Made by a program: the position numbers and the translations under genes. Positions 34,466-43,058 of a DNA stretch of 50,111 nucleotides are shown here, piece after piece. Positions within the stretch are counted from its first letter, which is position 1. Every line of letters begins with the position of its first letter. The stretch comes from an uncultured Verrucomicrobia subdivision 3 bacterium (lineage in GTDB: Bacteria; Verrucomicrobiota; Verrucomicrobiae; Limisphaerales; UBA11358), in NCBI GenBank assembly GCA_903847285.1, contig CAINDH010000239.1, forward strand, positions 1 through 50,111, given 5' to 3'. Below the pieces are notes generated by a model. The model was not told the DNA's origin and did not search any database. It saw only the letters and a program-made list of their open reading frames with translations.

Positions 34466-35581
34466 CTAATGGAAAAACACGTTCCAAATCTTCTCGCCGC
34501 CGAAGAGCCAGATGACTGCCGCCAGTGCGATGTAAGGCCCGTAAGGCATCCGCGAAGACCAGTCGCGCCGCTGCAATAGTATCAAGACCGTGCCCACTGC
34601 CGCCCCGATGACGGAACTTGCCAGCAGCGAAAAGACCGCGCCTTTCCAGCCAAGAAACGCGCCGATACCCGCCATGAATTTCACATCACCCAGACCCATC
34701 GCTTCGCGCGGCAGCGTGACCTCGGTGCATTCGGCTTCCAGATGTGGTACGGCATCGGGAAGCAGTTGCTCCGCGCCAATCTTGACTGCGCCGGGCGATA
34801 CTTTCACCACCACATCGCGGTAACCGCGATCCACCAATTCGGCGGTGCGCGCATTCAGCATGATGGTGTCGGACTGGCGGTAAAAAATTTCTTCGTAGGG
34901 AATGTCCTTGTCTGGAAGATGGAGCGCTGTTTCTCCGAAAATAATTTTTGAGTTTGCCGGCAATTTGATTTTCTCGCGCCCGAACAATAGTTTTCCCAGC
35001 CGTAGCACCGCATAGACGATGCCTGCGCCCGCCGCAATGCCAGCCAAGCTTAACACCGCGCCTTCGCTCCAAGTGCGCGCCCCCTGATGCAGCGATGGCA
35101 CAATCATCGAGATGATCAGGCCAGCGACCGCGCCCCCGAGCGTGATTTCATCCGGGATGATGAAGTGTTCGAAATCAATGAACGTCGCCGTGATGAGCCC
35201 CGCGATAAAAATTGAATAAACAAGTGCGTGCCACGGCGCGGCGTGACCAAATTGCAGCCAACATGCGAGGAACATCAGCCCCGTGAACAGTTCCACGATG
35301 AAGTAACGTGAGGAGATAGGCGCACTGCAATTTTTACAACGCCCGCGTAATGAAAGCCACGTCACGAGTGGGACATTCAAGTAAAAGGGAATCGCGTATT
35401 TGCACTTCGGACAGTGCGATGGTGGATTCACCACGCTCAAATCCAGCGGCATCCGGTAGATGCAGACGTTCAGAAAGCTGCCAACAATGCTGCCGAACGC
35501 AAAAAAAACGAGCGACCAAAAATGGAACGGCACGGCCGCCCAGTTGCGTGCGTCTAAAATATTCTCGCAAAGTGCGCTCAT
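34466..35581 (-). CDS. pilD: Prepilin peptidase (A24 family) with a soluble insertion
   Basis: A 371-residue membrane protease that cleaves and methylates type IV pilin and pseudopilin leaders. Visible: FGSIVGSFLNVCIYRMP, the zinc-type cysteines C57/C60 and C82/C85, the first catalytic Asp in TFIDFEHFIIPDEIT (D136) and the second in GLGDVKFM (D299). Between them, about residues 200-295 form a soluble stretch that ordinary PilD enzymes of 250-290 residues lack. About seven membrane segments remain. The start ATG at 35581 overlaps the aroE stop as ATGA. A natural substrate is the pseudopilin encoded at 24721-25548. Confidence 0.9.
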   Translation of the reverse strand: MSALCENILDARNWAAVPFHFWSLVFFAFGSIVGSFLNVCIYRMPLDLSVVNPPSHCPKCKYAIPFYLNVPLVTWLSLRGRCKNCSAPISSRYFIVELFTGLMFLACWLQFGHAAPWHALVYSIFIAGLITATFIDFEHFIIPDEITLGGAVAGLIISMIVPSLHQGARTWSEGAVLSLAGIAAGAGIVYAVLRLGKLLFGREKIKLPANSKIIFGETALHLPDKDIPYEEIFYRQSDTIMLNARTAELVDRGYRDVVVKVSPGAVKIGAEQLLPDAVPHLEAECTEVTLPREAMGLGDVKFMAGIGAFLGWKGAVFSLLASSVIGAAVGTVLILLQRRDWSSRMPYGPYIALAAVIWLFGGEKIWNVFFH

Positions 35582-36450
35582 TTGGAACCGATCCCGTAAA
35601 TGTTTTCTTCCAATGCCCGGCGCATGACTGCGAGCGGTGCGGGCTTGCCCGTCCAAATTTCAAACGCCTTGGCGCCTTGGTGCAGCAACATCCCCAACCC
35701 GTTGGATGTTTTGCACCCGGATATTTTGGCGGCGGAGAGCAGTGCCGTTTCCACCGGCCGGTAAATCATGTCATACACGGCACCGGCTTGTCGCAACGAG
35801 AATTGGCTTTCGTCCAGCGGCGAAGAGTCGTCCGCTTTCAAACCGAGTGAGGTCGCATTCAAAATCAGATCTACGTTGGACTTTGGATAGCCCACGGAAA
35901 CTTTCACCGATGGAAATTGTTTTTTGATTTCTTCGCCGATTTCTACTGCCTTGCTGGCTGTGCGATTGACGAGAAACAGTTCCGCCACATTTTCCGTTGC
36001 GAGCTTCAACGCTGTCGTGCGCCCCGCGCCGCCTGCGCCAAGCAGCAAAACTTTCGTGCCGCGCACCTCTACTTTCAAATCTTCGCGCAACGAGGTGATG
36101 ATGGCATCAGCATCCGTGTTGAATCCCGTCGAGCCCTGTTCGTTGAAAATAATGGTGTTTACCGCGCCCCATTTTTTTGCCGAGGCGTCCAGATGATCCA
36201 CCATGTCCACGGCGAGCAGTTTGTGCGGGACAGTGAGGTTGATGCCGGCAAAGTTCATAGCCTTCACGCCAGCGATGGCCGCGCGGAGATTTTTGGGATC
36301 TACTTCAAACGCGACGTAGCGCCAGTTCAAGCCAAGCGCGGCGAACGCGGCGTTGTGCATCGCGGGTGAGGCCGATTGTCGGATAGGCGAGCCGAACACC
36401 GCGCACAAGCGGGTGGCGGCATTGATGGCGTTGGTTTCAGGTTGCGGCAC
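35578..36450 (-). CDS. aroE: Shikimate dehydrogenase (NADP+)
   Basis: It reduces 3-dehydroshikimate to shikimate in the cytoplasm (aromatic amino acid and folate precursors). Motifs: LCAVFGSPIRQSASPAMHNAAF (substrate-binding Ser pair), INLTVPHK with the catalytic Lys, LLLGAGGAGRTTALKLA (NADP fold), NATSLGL and YRPVETALL. I use the GTG at 36450, which gives 290 residues, the normal length. The frame stays open to 36570, but those extra 40 residues are basic and overlap the start of the divergent metalloprotease gene. Coupled to pilD by ATGA. Confidence 0.9.
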   Translation of the reverse strand: MPQPETNAINAATRLCAVFGSPIRQSASPAMHNAAFAALGLNWRYVAFEVDPKNLRAAIAGVKAMNFAGINLTVPHKLLAVDMVDHLDASAKKWGAVNTIIFNEQGSTGFNTDADAIITSLREDLKVEVRGTKVLLLGAGGAGRTTALKLATENVAELFLVNRTASKAVEIGEEIKKQFPSVKVSVGYPKSNVDLILNATSLGLKADDSSPLDESQFSLRQAGAVYDMIYRPVETALLSAAKISGCKTSNGLGMLLHQGAKAFEIWTGKPAPLAVMRRALEENIYGIGSK

Positions 36451-36558
36451 GCGCAAATTTATACGCGCCAAGGCCGCGAGTTCAAAGCGCAAAGTCCACG
36501 TCCGTATTCTGTCGAACTGGACAATCCGGGTGTTTGCAGCCATCTTTTTCTGCCGCTT

Positions 36559-37671
36559 ATGAAAAAACATTTAGGCTGGGTCAAAGGGATGTGGATGAGC
36601 TGTCTGCTCGTCGTGTTGCTAACAGGCCGGGTGCAGGCGTTGACCCTTAACATCAGCTACGATGCAAGCGTGCTCGCTTCCACCAATTCAGCAAACATCC
36701 AGTCGGCGTTTAGCACGGCGGCGCAAATCATCCAGACGGCCTACACGAATAACAGCTCCATCAACATCACCGTTTATTGGGGACCCTTCGGTCCTTTCAC
36801 TGGCGGAATCGGATTGGGCGCAAGTTCAACGACGTTCTTTGGGCCGTTCACCTACTCCACCTTGACTAATGCGCTCCGCAATCAGAGCAATACCCTTTCG
36901 GACGCCAGCGCGCTGGCCAGCCTGCCGGCCAGCGACCCAATCGCCGCTAACGCATGGCGGATTCCACGGGCAGAGGTCAAGGCGATTGGACTTGCCGCCA
37001 ACATTGGCACTACCGCCAACGATCTCACGCAGGATGGCGCAGTCGGTTTTGCCACCAACGTCAGCTATACGTTTGACCCGACAAACCGTGCGGTCAGCGG
37101 CAAATATGACTTCATGAGCGTAGCGCTTCACGAAATCACTGAGGTTATGGGGCGTGTGAATTTTGACCTCACAACTAAATATGTCCCGTATGACCTTTTC
37201 CGTTTTACGAACAGCGGCGCGCGAAGTTTTGATGTAAACGCCACCAACGCTTATTTCTCCGTGGACAACGGCGTGACCGCGTTGCGTTTATTTTATACGA
37301 ATGCCAGCCTTGGCGACGTTCAAGACTGGAAGACGGTCGGCTCGGTTGACAGTTTTGATGCCTTTATTTCTTCCGGCAAAAAAGGTGTGCTGTCTTTCGC
37401 CGACCTCACGGCGCTGGATGTCATCGGATACAAATTGAACTACTCGTTGCCGCAACTGGCAGGCACAAAGTCGGGCACGAATTTCATTTTAAATTTCACC
37501 ACCACCCCCGGCACCACCTACACCGTGCTGGCTACAACGAATCTCGCGCTAATATTTTCCAACTGGCCCACGCTTGGCACTTCCACCGACAGCGTGCCGG
37601 GGCAATTTTTCTTCACCGACAAGCAGGCGGGAACCAACAAACTGCGGTTTTATCGCGTGCGGCTGAATTGA
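36559..37671 (+). CDS. Secreted HExxE zinc-metalloprotease-like protein with tail module
   Basis: A 370-residue protein with a signal peptide (WMSCLLVVLLTGRVQA). The central part resembles the NF038122-type metalloproteases of Verrucomicrobiota and cyanobacteria: VALHEITEVMGR (H191, E192, E195), with the usual third His of HExxH replaced by Glu. The end carries the tail module (YTVLATTNLALIFSNW...FYRVRLN), in place of a PEP-CTERM anchor. It is divergent from aroE with about 108 bp between the chosen starts. Proteolytic activity is inferred from the motif only. Confidence 0.75.
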   Translation: MKKHLGWVKGMWMSCLLVVLLTGRVQALTLNISYDASVLASTNSANIQSAFSTAAQIIQTAYTNNSSINITVYWGPFGPFTGGIGLGASSTTFFGPFTYSTLTNALRNQSNTLSDASALASLPASDPIAANAWRIPRAEVKAIGLAANIGTTANDLTQDGAVGFATNVSYTFDPTNRAVSGKYDFMSVALHEITEVMGRVNFDLTTKYVPYDLFRFTNSGARSFDVNATNAYFSVDNGVTALRLFYTNASLGDVQDWKTVGSVDSFDAFISSGKKGVLSFADLTALDVIGYKLNYSLPQLAGTKSGTNFILNFTTTPGTTYTVLATTNLALIFSNWPTLGTSTDSVPGQFFFTDKQAGTNKLRFYRVRLN

Positions 37672-37772
37672 GATATCCAATCCGACGTGTTTCAAAAGCC
37701 GGCTCCCCGAATTCTGTAAATAGCTTTCCAGTTAATCCGAATTTTACCGATGGGGAATGTGGGCTTATTAAG

Positions 37773-38163
37773 ATGCAACACTTTCGGAATATTTTGCTGG
37801 TAGACGACGACGAATGGATGGCGAAAGCCTTTCAGAATATTTTTTGGAGCGGAGCGGTTATCAGGTTCACGTCACAAAAAACGGTCGCGAGGCTTTTGAA
37901 TGGCTGACTGGGAGTTCCGCGGACCTCGTCCTCACTGATATCTACATGGATGTGATGGACGGCATGGAAATCGTTGCCTTGCTGAAGAAGAATTATCCGA
38001 AAATCAAGATAATCGCCATGTCCTGTGGTTCCGGGGGGTGGTCAATCTGGATAGACTGCCGGTCGCCAAGATTCTGGGCGCAGACCGGACAATGAAAAAG
38101 CCCGCCGATGCAGAAACGCTTTTCGGACTGATCGCCGAACTGGATGTAGAATTGGCAGGTTAA
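37773..38163 (+). pseudogene. Single-domain response regulator broken by two frameshifts
   Basis: Three frames in a row give one receiver domain: NILLVDDDEWMAKAFQNI (acidic pocket), then LERSGYQVHVTKNGREAFEWL and LVLTDIYMDVMDG (phospho-acceptor Asp), then VAKILGADRTMKKPADAETL (the conserved Lys-Pro). The breaks fall in the T6 run at 37840-37845 and the G6 run at 38033-38038. One added base in each gives an uninterrupted 130-residue protein ending at 38163; the total of 391 bp plus 2 is divisible by 3. It has no output domain and no kinase next to it. Either a recent double mutation or two missed bases in the reads. Confidence 0.8.
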
Positions 38164-38217
38164 AGCACAGCTCGCATTGACGCTTTCCCCGCGAGGTCTT
38201 ACGCTGTTGGCAGATTT

Positions 38218-39096
38218 ATGAGCCAACTCCAAGATTCCCTCGTCGAACTCATTCGCCGCACTTCAGCCGAAATTCCCGACGACGTCCACAAGGTCATCCT
38301 CGCGTCGCTGGAGAATGAGGAGAAAGGTTCCCTCGCTGCCAACGCGCTGAAGATCGTGGATCAAAATATTGCGATTGCAAAAAATAAATCCCAGCCCATC
38401 TGCCAGGACACCGGCAGCATTTTGTTTTACGTGGATGTGCCGGTGGGCTACGACCAGATCACCTTCGCCGAGACCGCACGCGAAGCCGTGAAACTCGCCA
38501 CTAAGAAAGGTTATCTTCGCCAGAACTCCGTGGATTCGCTCACTGGTAAAAATGACGGCACGAACTGCGGACCCGGCGCGCCGGCATTCCATTTTCACCA
38601 GCATCGCTCGCCGGAAATTTCCGTGAAGCTCGTGCTCAAGGGCGGCGGCTGCGAAAACGTCGGCGCACAATACTCACTGCCCGACGGCGGCCTCCACGCA
38701 AACCGCGACCTCGACGGTTGCCGCAAGGCAATCCTCGACGCGGTGTTACAAGCGCAGGGCAAAGGCTGCGGCCCGGGTGTGCTCGGCGTGTGCATCGGCG
38801 GCGACCGCGCGACGGGCTATGAACTTTCCAAGACCCAACTGCTGCGCCTGCTCGACGACCGCAATCCCGAGCCAAAGCTGGACGCGCTGGAGCAGGACAT
38901 TTTGAAGACCGCGAACGAACTCGGCATCGGCCCGATGGGTTTTGGCGGCAAGACGACGCTGCTGGGTGTGAAGATTTGCGCGGCCAACCGCGTGCCGGCG
39001 TCGTATTTTGTGAGCATCAGCTACATGTGCTGGGCGTATCGGCGTCAGGGCGTGACGCTGGATGCGGAGGGGAAGATTGGGAAATGGTTGTATTGA
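38218..39096 (+). CDS. Fumarate hydratase class I, alpha (N-terminal) subunit
   Basis: This 292-residue protein matches the catalytic half of two-subunit iron-sulfur hydro-lyases (fumarase A/B or tartrate dehydratase): QPICQDTGSILFYVDVP, GTNCGPGAPAFHFH, CENVGAQYSLPDG and GKGCGPGVLGVCIGGDRA with the cluster cysteines, then GPMGFGGKTTLLGVKI. It interconverts fumarate and malate in the TCA cycle. The beta (C-terminal) subunit is not next to it; a terminator follows directly. The partner must lie elsewhere. Cytoplasmic. Confidence 0.9.
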   Translation: MSQLQDSLVELIRRTSAEIPDDVHKVILASLENEEKGSLAANALKIVDQNIAIAKNKSQPICQDTGSILFYVDVPVGYDQITFAETAREAVKLATKKGYLRQNSVDSLTGKNDGTNCGPGAPAFHFHQHRSPEISVKLVLKGGGCENVGAQYSLPDGGLHANRDLDGCRKAILDAVLQAQGKGCGPGVLGVCIGGDRATGYELSKTQLLRLLDDRNPEPKLDALEQDILKTANELGIGPMGFGGKTTLLGVKICAANRVPASYFVSISYMCWAYRRQGVTLDAEGKIGKWLY

Positions 39097-39161
39097 TTAA
39101 ATTCAAAATGTCAGGCGCGCTTTTAGGTGCCGACAATTCAGCCAATCAATTGCCGAAAATA

Positions 39162-39195
39162 AAACAGGCGCGAAGATTTTTATTCGCGCCTGTTT
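39162..39195. terminator. Bidirectional terminator between fumarase and the GreA-like gene
   Basis: AAACAGGCGCGAA and TTCGCGCCTGTTT form a perfect 13-bp stem around an 8-base loop. It lies 66 bp after the fumarase stop and 19 bp after the end of the convergent GreA-like gene, with T/A runs on both sides. Confidence 0.85.
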
Positions 39196-39213
39196 CGTGA
39201 TTCAATTTTTAAT

Positions 39214-41052
39214 TCAAGCTGTCGTAGCAGCTACCGTTTTCCACACGGCAATCTTTTCAATGCGCTGGCGGCGTTTGCTGCCTTGCAGTTCGGTTTCCAC
39301 TTCGTCGCCGACTTTATGGTTGAGCAAGGCCTGCGCTACGGGCGTCAGGTAGCTGATGATACCCTGATCTGGATCGGAATCCCACGCGCCGAGAATCGTA
39401 TAAGTCTCGGTGGCGTTGGAAGCCAGATCGGTGACGGTGACCACGGTTCCATGGCCAGCGACATCGGTGCTGGCGTTGGAAAAATCCTGTCCCCGAGCGC
39501 GGCTGAGAGCGGTTTCGAGGTCTTCTTTCTGGCGCATGAGAATTTTCTGCATCTCTTTTGCGGCCTTGTATTCATGGTTCTCGCGCAAGTCGCCGTAGCT
39601 GCGGGCGATGGCGATCTCTTTCGAGTTTGCGGGAATTTTTTTCTGCACGAGTTCTTCGTATTCCTTGCGACGGCGATCGAGGCTTTCCCATGAGACGAGC
39701 AGGGCGGTGTCGTTCTTGGTCTGTTCGCCGCCGGTGATAAGCGATTGCACGGCAGGGTGGGCCTTAACGAGGCGGGCGAGGAGCGAACGCTTGTCCATGT
39801 CATCAAACACGGTCGAGAGTTGCAAGGCGCGGGTCAAATCCTTGATGACTTCGATGTCGGCGCTGGCGGTGAGTTCGCCGAGCAATTCCTGATCTTCAAG
39901 AATGTAATCGCGCAGACGGTTGGAACGGCGTTCGTTGAACTGGTCACGTTCCATCGAGGAGAGCATGGCGCGGAAAACTTCCGGTCCGAGGATGTCCACG
40001 AAGTCTTCGTTACGTTCCTTGGCGAACCAGAGGAGCAGTTCGGTGCTGGCACCGTGCTGATTGATAAGGCGGGAGAGGGTTTCCTTGAGGAGATTCAGTT
40101 TGCCGTCCTCCACGAGGAGGTTGGCGATTTCTTTGACGAGCTTGGCGGAGACGCCATTCATCACGGCGCGCAACGTCTCTTGCCATGTCTCGGGGTTTGC
40201 GGTCTTGAACGATTCCAGCGCGCGGTGCTGTTTGGCGGTGGTGACAGCTTCCAGCAATGCGGCAAATTTCATTCCGTCTTGCGACCAGATTTGCGCGGCA
40301 GTGACCTCAACATTTGCGCCAGTGATACCGGCGCCGGCGCGCAATTCATCGCGGGCAAAAATCGCTTCGAGGGCTACGGCGGGCTGCGTGCGCTGATGTG
40401 ACGCGATGTCCGGATTCAACGCGGCAACAATCTCGGTGGCAACGGCGGTCTTGTCCTTCAGGTCGGGAATGAACTTGATAAGTTCCAGCACCACGGCCAC
40501 GCGCGCTTTCAAACCTTTTGCCGCACGGAAATCTGTGAGCGAGCGGTCGGCGAGGGACGTTTCCTGCGCCTGATAAGTAACGAGCTCGGTTTTCTTTGAC
40601 GGCACGATGAAGTGGCCGTCCTTTTTCATTTCACGCTTGGCGGTTTCCCACCATTTTTTCCAATCGTCGGCGATGACATCAGGTGTCAGCACCTGTTGAA
40701 TCTGGTCAGCTGAGGCTTTGCCGCCAAAGCTGTTCAGAACCATCTTCATCAAATCAATATGGTGGGCAGCCAGATGGCGCACGGCATCGAGATCCGCTGC
40801 CTTACGAGCGAGAATGTGATCCTTCGGGATCGGCTTGAGCTGCTCGGCGGCAAAGGACAAATCCATCGTGTGCCCGGCCTTGTTCGTGAAATCAATCGTG
40901 AAACGCGCGAAGACGGTATCCACCGCCTTGATTTTTCCGAACCCCCAACTGCGATGCGAACAGCAGCCGCCGTCCACCAGATGGGTAAGCGGCTCGACAT
41001 GCTTGCCTTCAATTTTTCCCGCTGCTGCCAGTTTTTCAAATTCTTCTCTCAT
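39214..41052 (-). CDS. Long GreA/GreB-type transcription elongation factor
   Basis: The C-terminal part (about residues 455-605) is a full Gre factor: an antiparallel coiled coil with the acidic tip GDLRENHEYKAAKE (D488 and E491, which stimulate transcript cleavage by RNA polymerase) and an FKBP-like domain with ILGAWDSDPDQGIISYLTPVAQALL. The first 450 residues are extra, partly helical, with WGFGKIKAV near residue 36. Chlamydial GreA is also unusually long, so this is probably a PVC-group trait. The name greA is likely but not proven. ATG at 41052; divergent from rsmB by 51 bp. Confidence 0.85.
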   Translation of the reverse strand: MREEFEKLAAAGKIEGKHVEPLTHLVDGGCCSHRSWGFGKIKAVDTVFARFTIDFTNKAGHTMDLSFAAEQLKPIPKDHILARKAADLDAVRHLAAHHIDLMKMVLNSFGGKASADQIQQVLTPDVIADDWKKWWETAKREMKKDGHFIVPSKKTELVTYQAQETSLADRSLTDFRAAKGLKARVAVVLELIKFIPDLKDKTAVATEIVAALNPDIASHQRTQPAVALEAIFARDELRAGAGITGANVEVTAAQIWSQDGMKFAALLEAVTTAKQHRALESFKTANPETWQETLRAVMNGVSAKLVKEIANLLVEDGKLNLLKETLSRLINQHGASTELLLWFAKERNEDFVDILGPEVFRAMLSSMERDQFNERRSNRLRDYILEDQELLGELTASADIEVIKDLTRALQLSTVFDDMDKRSLLARLVKAHPAVQSLITGGEQTKNDTALLVSWESLDRRRKEYEELVQKKIPANSKEIAIARSYGDLRENHEYKAAKEMQKILMRQKEDLETALSRARGQDFSNASTDVAGHGTVVTVTDLASNATETYTILGAWDSDPDQGIISYLTPVAQALLNHKVGDEVETELQGSKRRQRIEKIAVWKTVAATTA

Positions 41053-41103
41053 AATTAGTTTTTAATCTCGCGTCCCGAAATAAGCTTCCCCACATTAAAC
41101 GAA

Positions 41104-42402
41104 TTGAACGTCCAAAATCCAAGACAAATTGCGGCGCGCGTGTTATCCCAACGACTGACAAGCGGCGAATTCACTGAAAATCTGCTCGAAACCGCGCTCG
41201 CCACGGCGCGGCTTTCGCCCGCTGATCGCGGACTTTGCCACGAACTTGTTTGTGGCGTCGTCCGCTGGCAGGCCACGCTTGATTGCCTCATCGCGCGCAA
41301 GACCACGCCTGGCCGCGAGCCGCGCCCTGCGCTCGTCAACCTCCTGCGACTGGGCCTCTATCAGATATTCTGGCTCGACCGGATTCCCGCGCACGCCGCC
41401 GTTCACGAGACCGTCGAGCAAGCCAAACTTTCCGGCTACGTCTCGCAGTCAGGCTTCATCAACGCCATCCTTCGCGCCTACCTCCGCGAGTTTGACGAGG
41501 TAAAAAAAATTCTCGCCGACATGAAAAATTCCCAGCCCGCGCTCGGCTGGTCGCATCCTGAATGGCTAGTTGAAAAATGGCGGAAACATTTTGGAGTGGA
41601 AAAAACCTTGGAATTACTGGCGTGGAACAATACGCCGCCGAAAACATTTGCACGTATCAACACGCTTAAGACTGACGCAGTTGCTTTAACCCAGCGCTGG
41701 CGTGAAGACGGAGTGGAACATGATTTTGCCTCGCGCGATTGGACCGGCGAGAACATAGCCTTTGAATTAAAGTCGCACCCGCCGTTGAATTCTCTCGGCA
41801 GTTTCCGCGATGGCTGGTTTTACGTTCAAGACCCCAGCACATTGCTGGCGCCTGTTTTACTGGGCGCACAACCGGGTGAAACGATTTTGGATCTGTGCGC
41901 CGCGCCCGGCGGCAAAGCTACCCTGATCGCGCAACAGATGAATAACGACGGCAAAATCGTCGCGCAGGATGTTGACCAAGTTCGTTTGAAACTGGTGAAA
42001 GACAACTGCTCGCGGCTCGGCGTGACCAATGTGGAAACCATTCTGCCTTCGAGCTTCGACCTGCAACCTGCAATTTTTGACCGTATCTTGATTGATGCGC
42101 CATGTTCCAACACCGGCGTGATGCGTCGGCGTGTGGATTTGCGCTGGCGGATTCAATCGGTGGAAATCGAACGTCTGCGCACCGCGCAGTCAGGCCTGCT
42201 CCAGCAGGCTGCCGCGAAACTCAAGCCCGGCGGTGTGCTCCTCTATAGCACCTGCAGCCTGGAGCCAGAGGAAAATTCGGAAGTCGTGAATGCTTTTCTT
42301 GAGGCGAACCCAAATTTCAAATTGGAAACCGAACGCCAATTACTGCCCTTTGCCGACGGCGTGGATGGCGCTTATGTGGCCAAGCTGGTCATGGCAACAT
42401 AG
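41104..42402 (+). CDS. rsmB: 16S rRNA (cytosine-967 C5)-methyltransferase, RsmB type
   Basis: A 432-residue protein with an N-terminal NusB-like RNA-binding domain (about 1-140: IAARVLSQRLTSGEFTENLL, ELVCGVVRWQATLD, FINAILRAYLREF) and a C-terminal SAM methyltransferase domain (LDLCAAPGGKATLIAQQM, ILIDAPCSNTGVMRRRVDLRWR, LLYSTCSLEPEENSEVV). Both catalytic cysteines, in PCSNTG and STCS, are present. It methylates 16S rRNA. The start is TTG at 41104; no ATG fits the NusB domain. Convergent with recO, 14 bp apart. Confidence 0.9.
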   Translation: MNVQNPRQIAARVLSQRLTSGEFTENLLETALATARLSPADRGLCHELVCGVVRWQATLDCLIARKTTPGREPRPALVNLLRLGLYQIFWLDRIPAHAAVHETVEQAKLSGYVSQSGFINAILRAYLREFDEVKKILADMKNSQPALGWSHPEWLVEKWRKHFGVEKTLELLAWNNTPPKTFARINTLKTDAVALTQRWREDGVEHDFASRDWTGENIAFELKSHPPLNSLGSFRDGWFYVQDPSTLLAPVLLGAQPGETILDLCAAPGGKATLIAQQMNNDGKIVAQDVDQVRLKLVKDNCSRLGVTNVETILPSSFDLQPAIFDRILIDAPCSNTGVMRRRVDLRWRIQSVEIERLRTAQSGLLQQAAAKLKPGGVLLYSTCSLEPEENSEVVNAFLEANPNFKLETERQLLPFADGVDGAYVAKLVMAT

Positions 42403-42416
42403 TTTGCCGGCCCGGC

Positions 42417-43058
42417 TCAAACTCCCAATGCCATTGCGCGTCCGCGCGGTAGCTTGCCGAGATGGAGCATCAGGAAGTTGTGCAACCACTGACGTAGCTC
42501 GTCAACTTGCGAGCTAGATAGTTTCAGCCGGGACCCTTCGCCCCAATCGCTGTCCAGCAGCGTCTGGACAATTTTTTTAGCGCCCGGCGTAAGCCGCGTT
42601 TCCGTCACGTCTGGTTCCTGTCCCAGTTCGCGCAGCAGTTTTAGTTCAAGCGCAAAAATGTTTTGCGGCTGTGGCGGTTGCTGGCAGAGCAGGGCGAGAA
42701 AGCCGCTGACGAGCTGGAATATTTCCGTCACCGGCGTCTCCGTTTCCGTAGCTTGCTCGATAAATGCAGTCGCGTAAGCAGCCTGTTGCAGCTTGTCCAT
42801 GTCCTGACGGATGAACCCATGCGTCGCGTGCAATTTTACTTCGCGCAGATTATGCAGTTCGGAACTTCGGCTGCGGGTGAAGGAGAAATCGGCGGAGTAA
42901 AACAAATCCAGTTTCCCCGCGAACGGTGACTTGGAACGGCGTGCGCCTTTCGCGACCGTTGCTACGCGACCCAAATCCGGGGTCAGCCAGTTGACGATGA
43001 GGCTGGTTTCAGTAAGCGGTCGAGTCCGCAAAATGATTCCGTGCGCGGACTCGATCAT
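42417..43058 (-). CDS. recO: DNA repair protein RecO
   Basis: A 213-residue protein. The OB-fold N-terminus reads IILRTRPLTETSLIVNWLTPDLGRVATVAKGARRSKSPF, with a helical C-terminal part. RecO loads RecA with RecR in the RecF pathway. The zinc-binding cysteines of some RecO proteins are absent. Its ATG overlaps the stop of the DUF502 gene as ATGA, making it the last gene of phoH-ybeY-DUF502-recO. Confidence 0.88.
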   Translation of the reverse strand: MIESAHGIILRTRPLTETSLIVNWLTPDLGRVATVAKGARRSKSPFAGKLDLFYSADFSFTRSRSSELHNLREVKLHATHGFIRQDMDKLQQAAYATAFIEQATETETPVTEIFQLVSGFLALLCQQPPQPQNIFALELKLLRELGQEPDVTETRLTPGAKKIVQTLLDSDWGEGSRLKLSSSQVDELRQWLHNFLMLHLGKLPRGRAMALGV

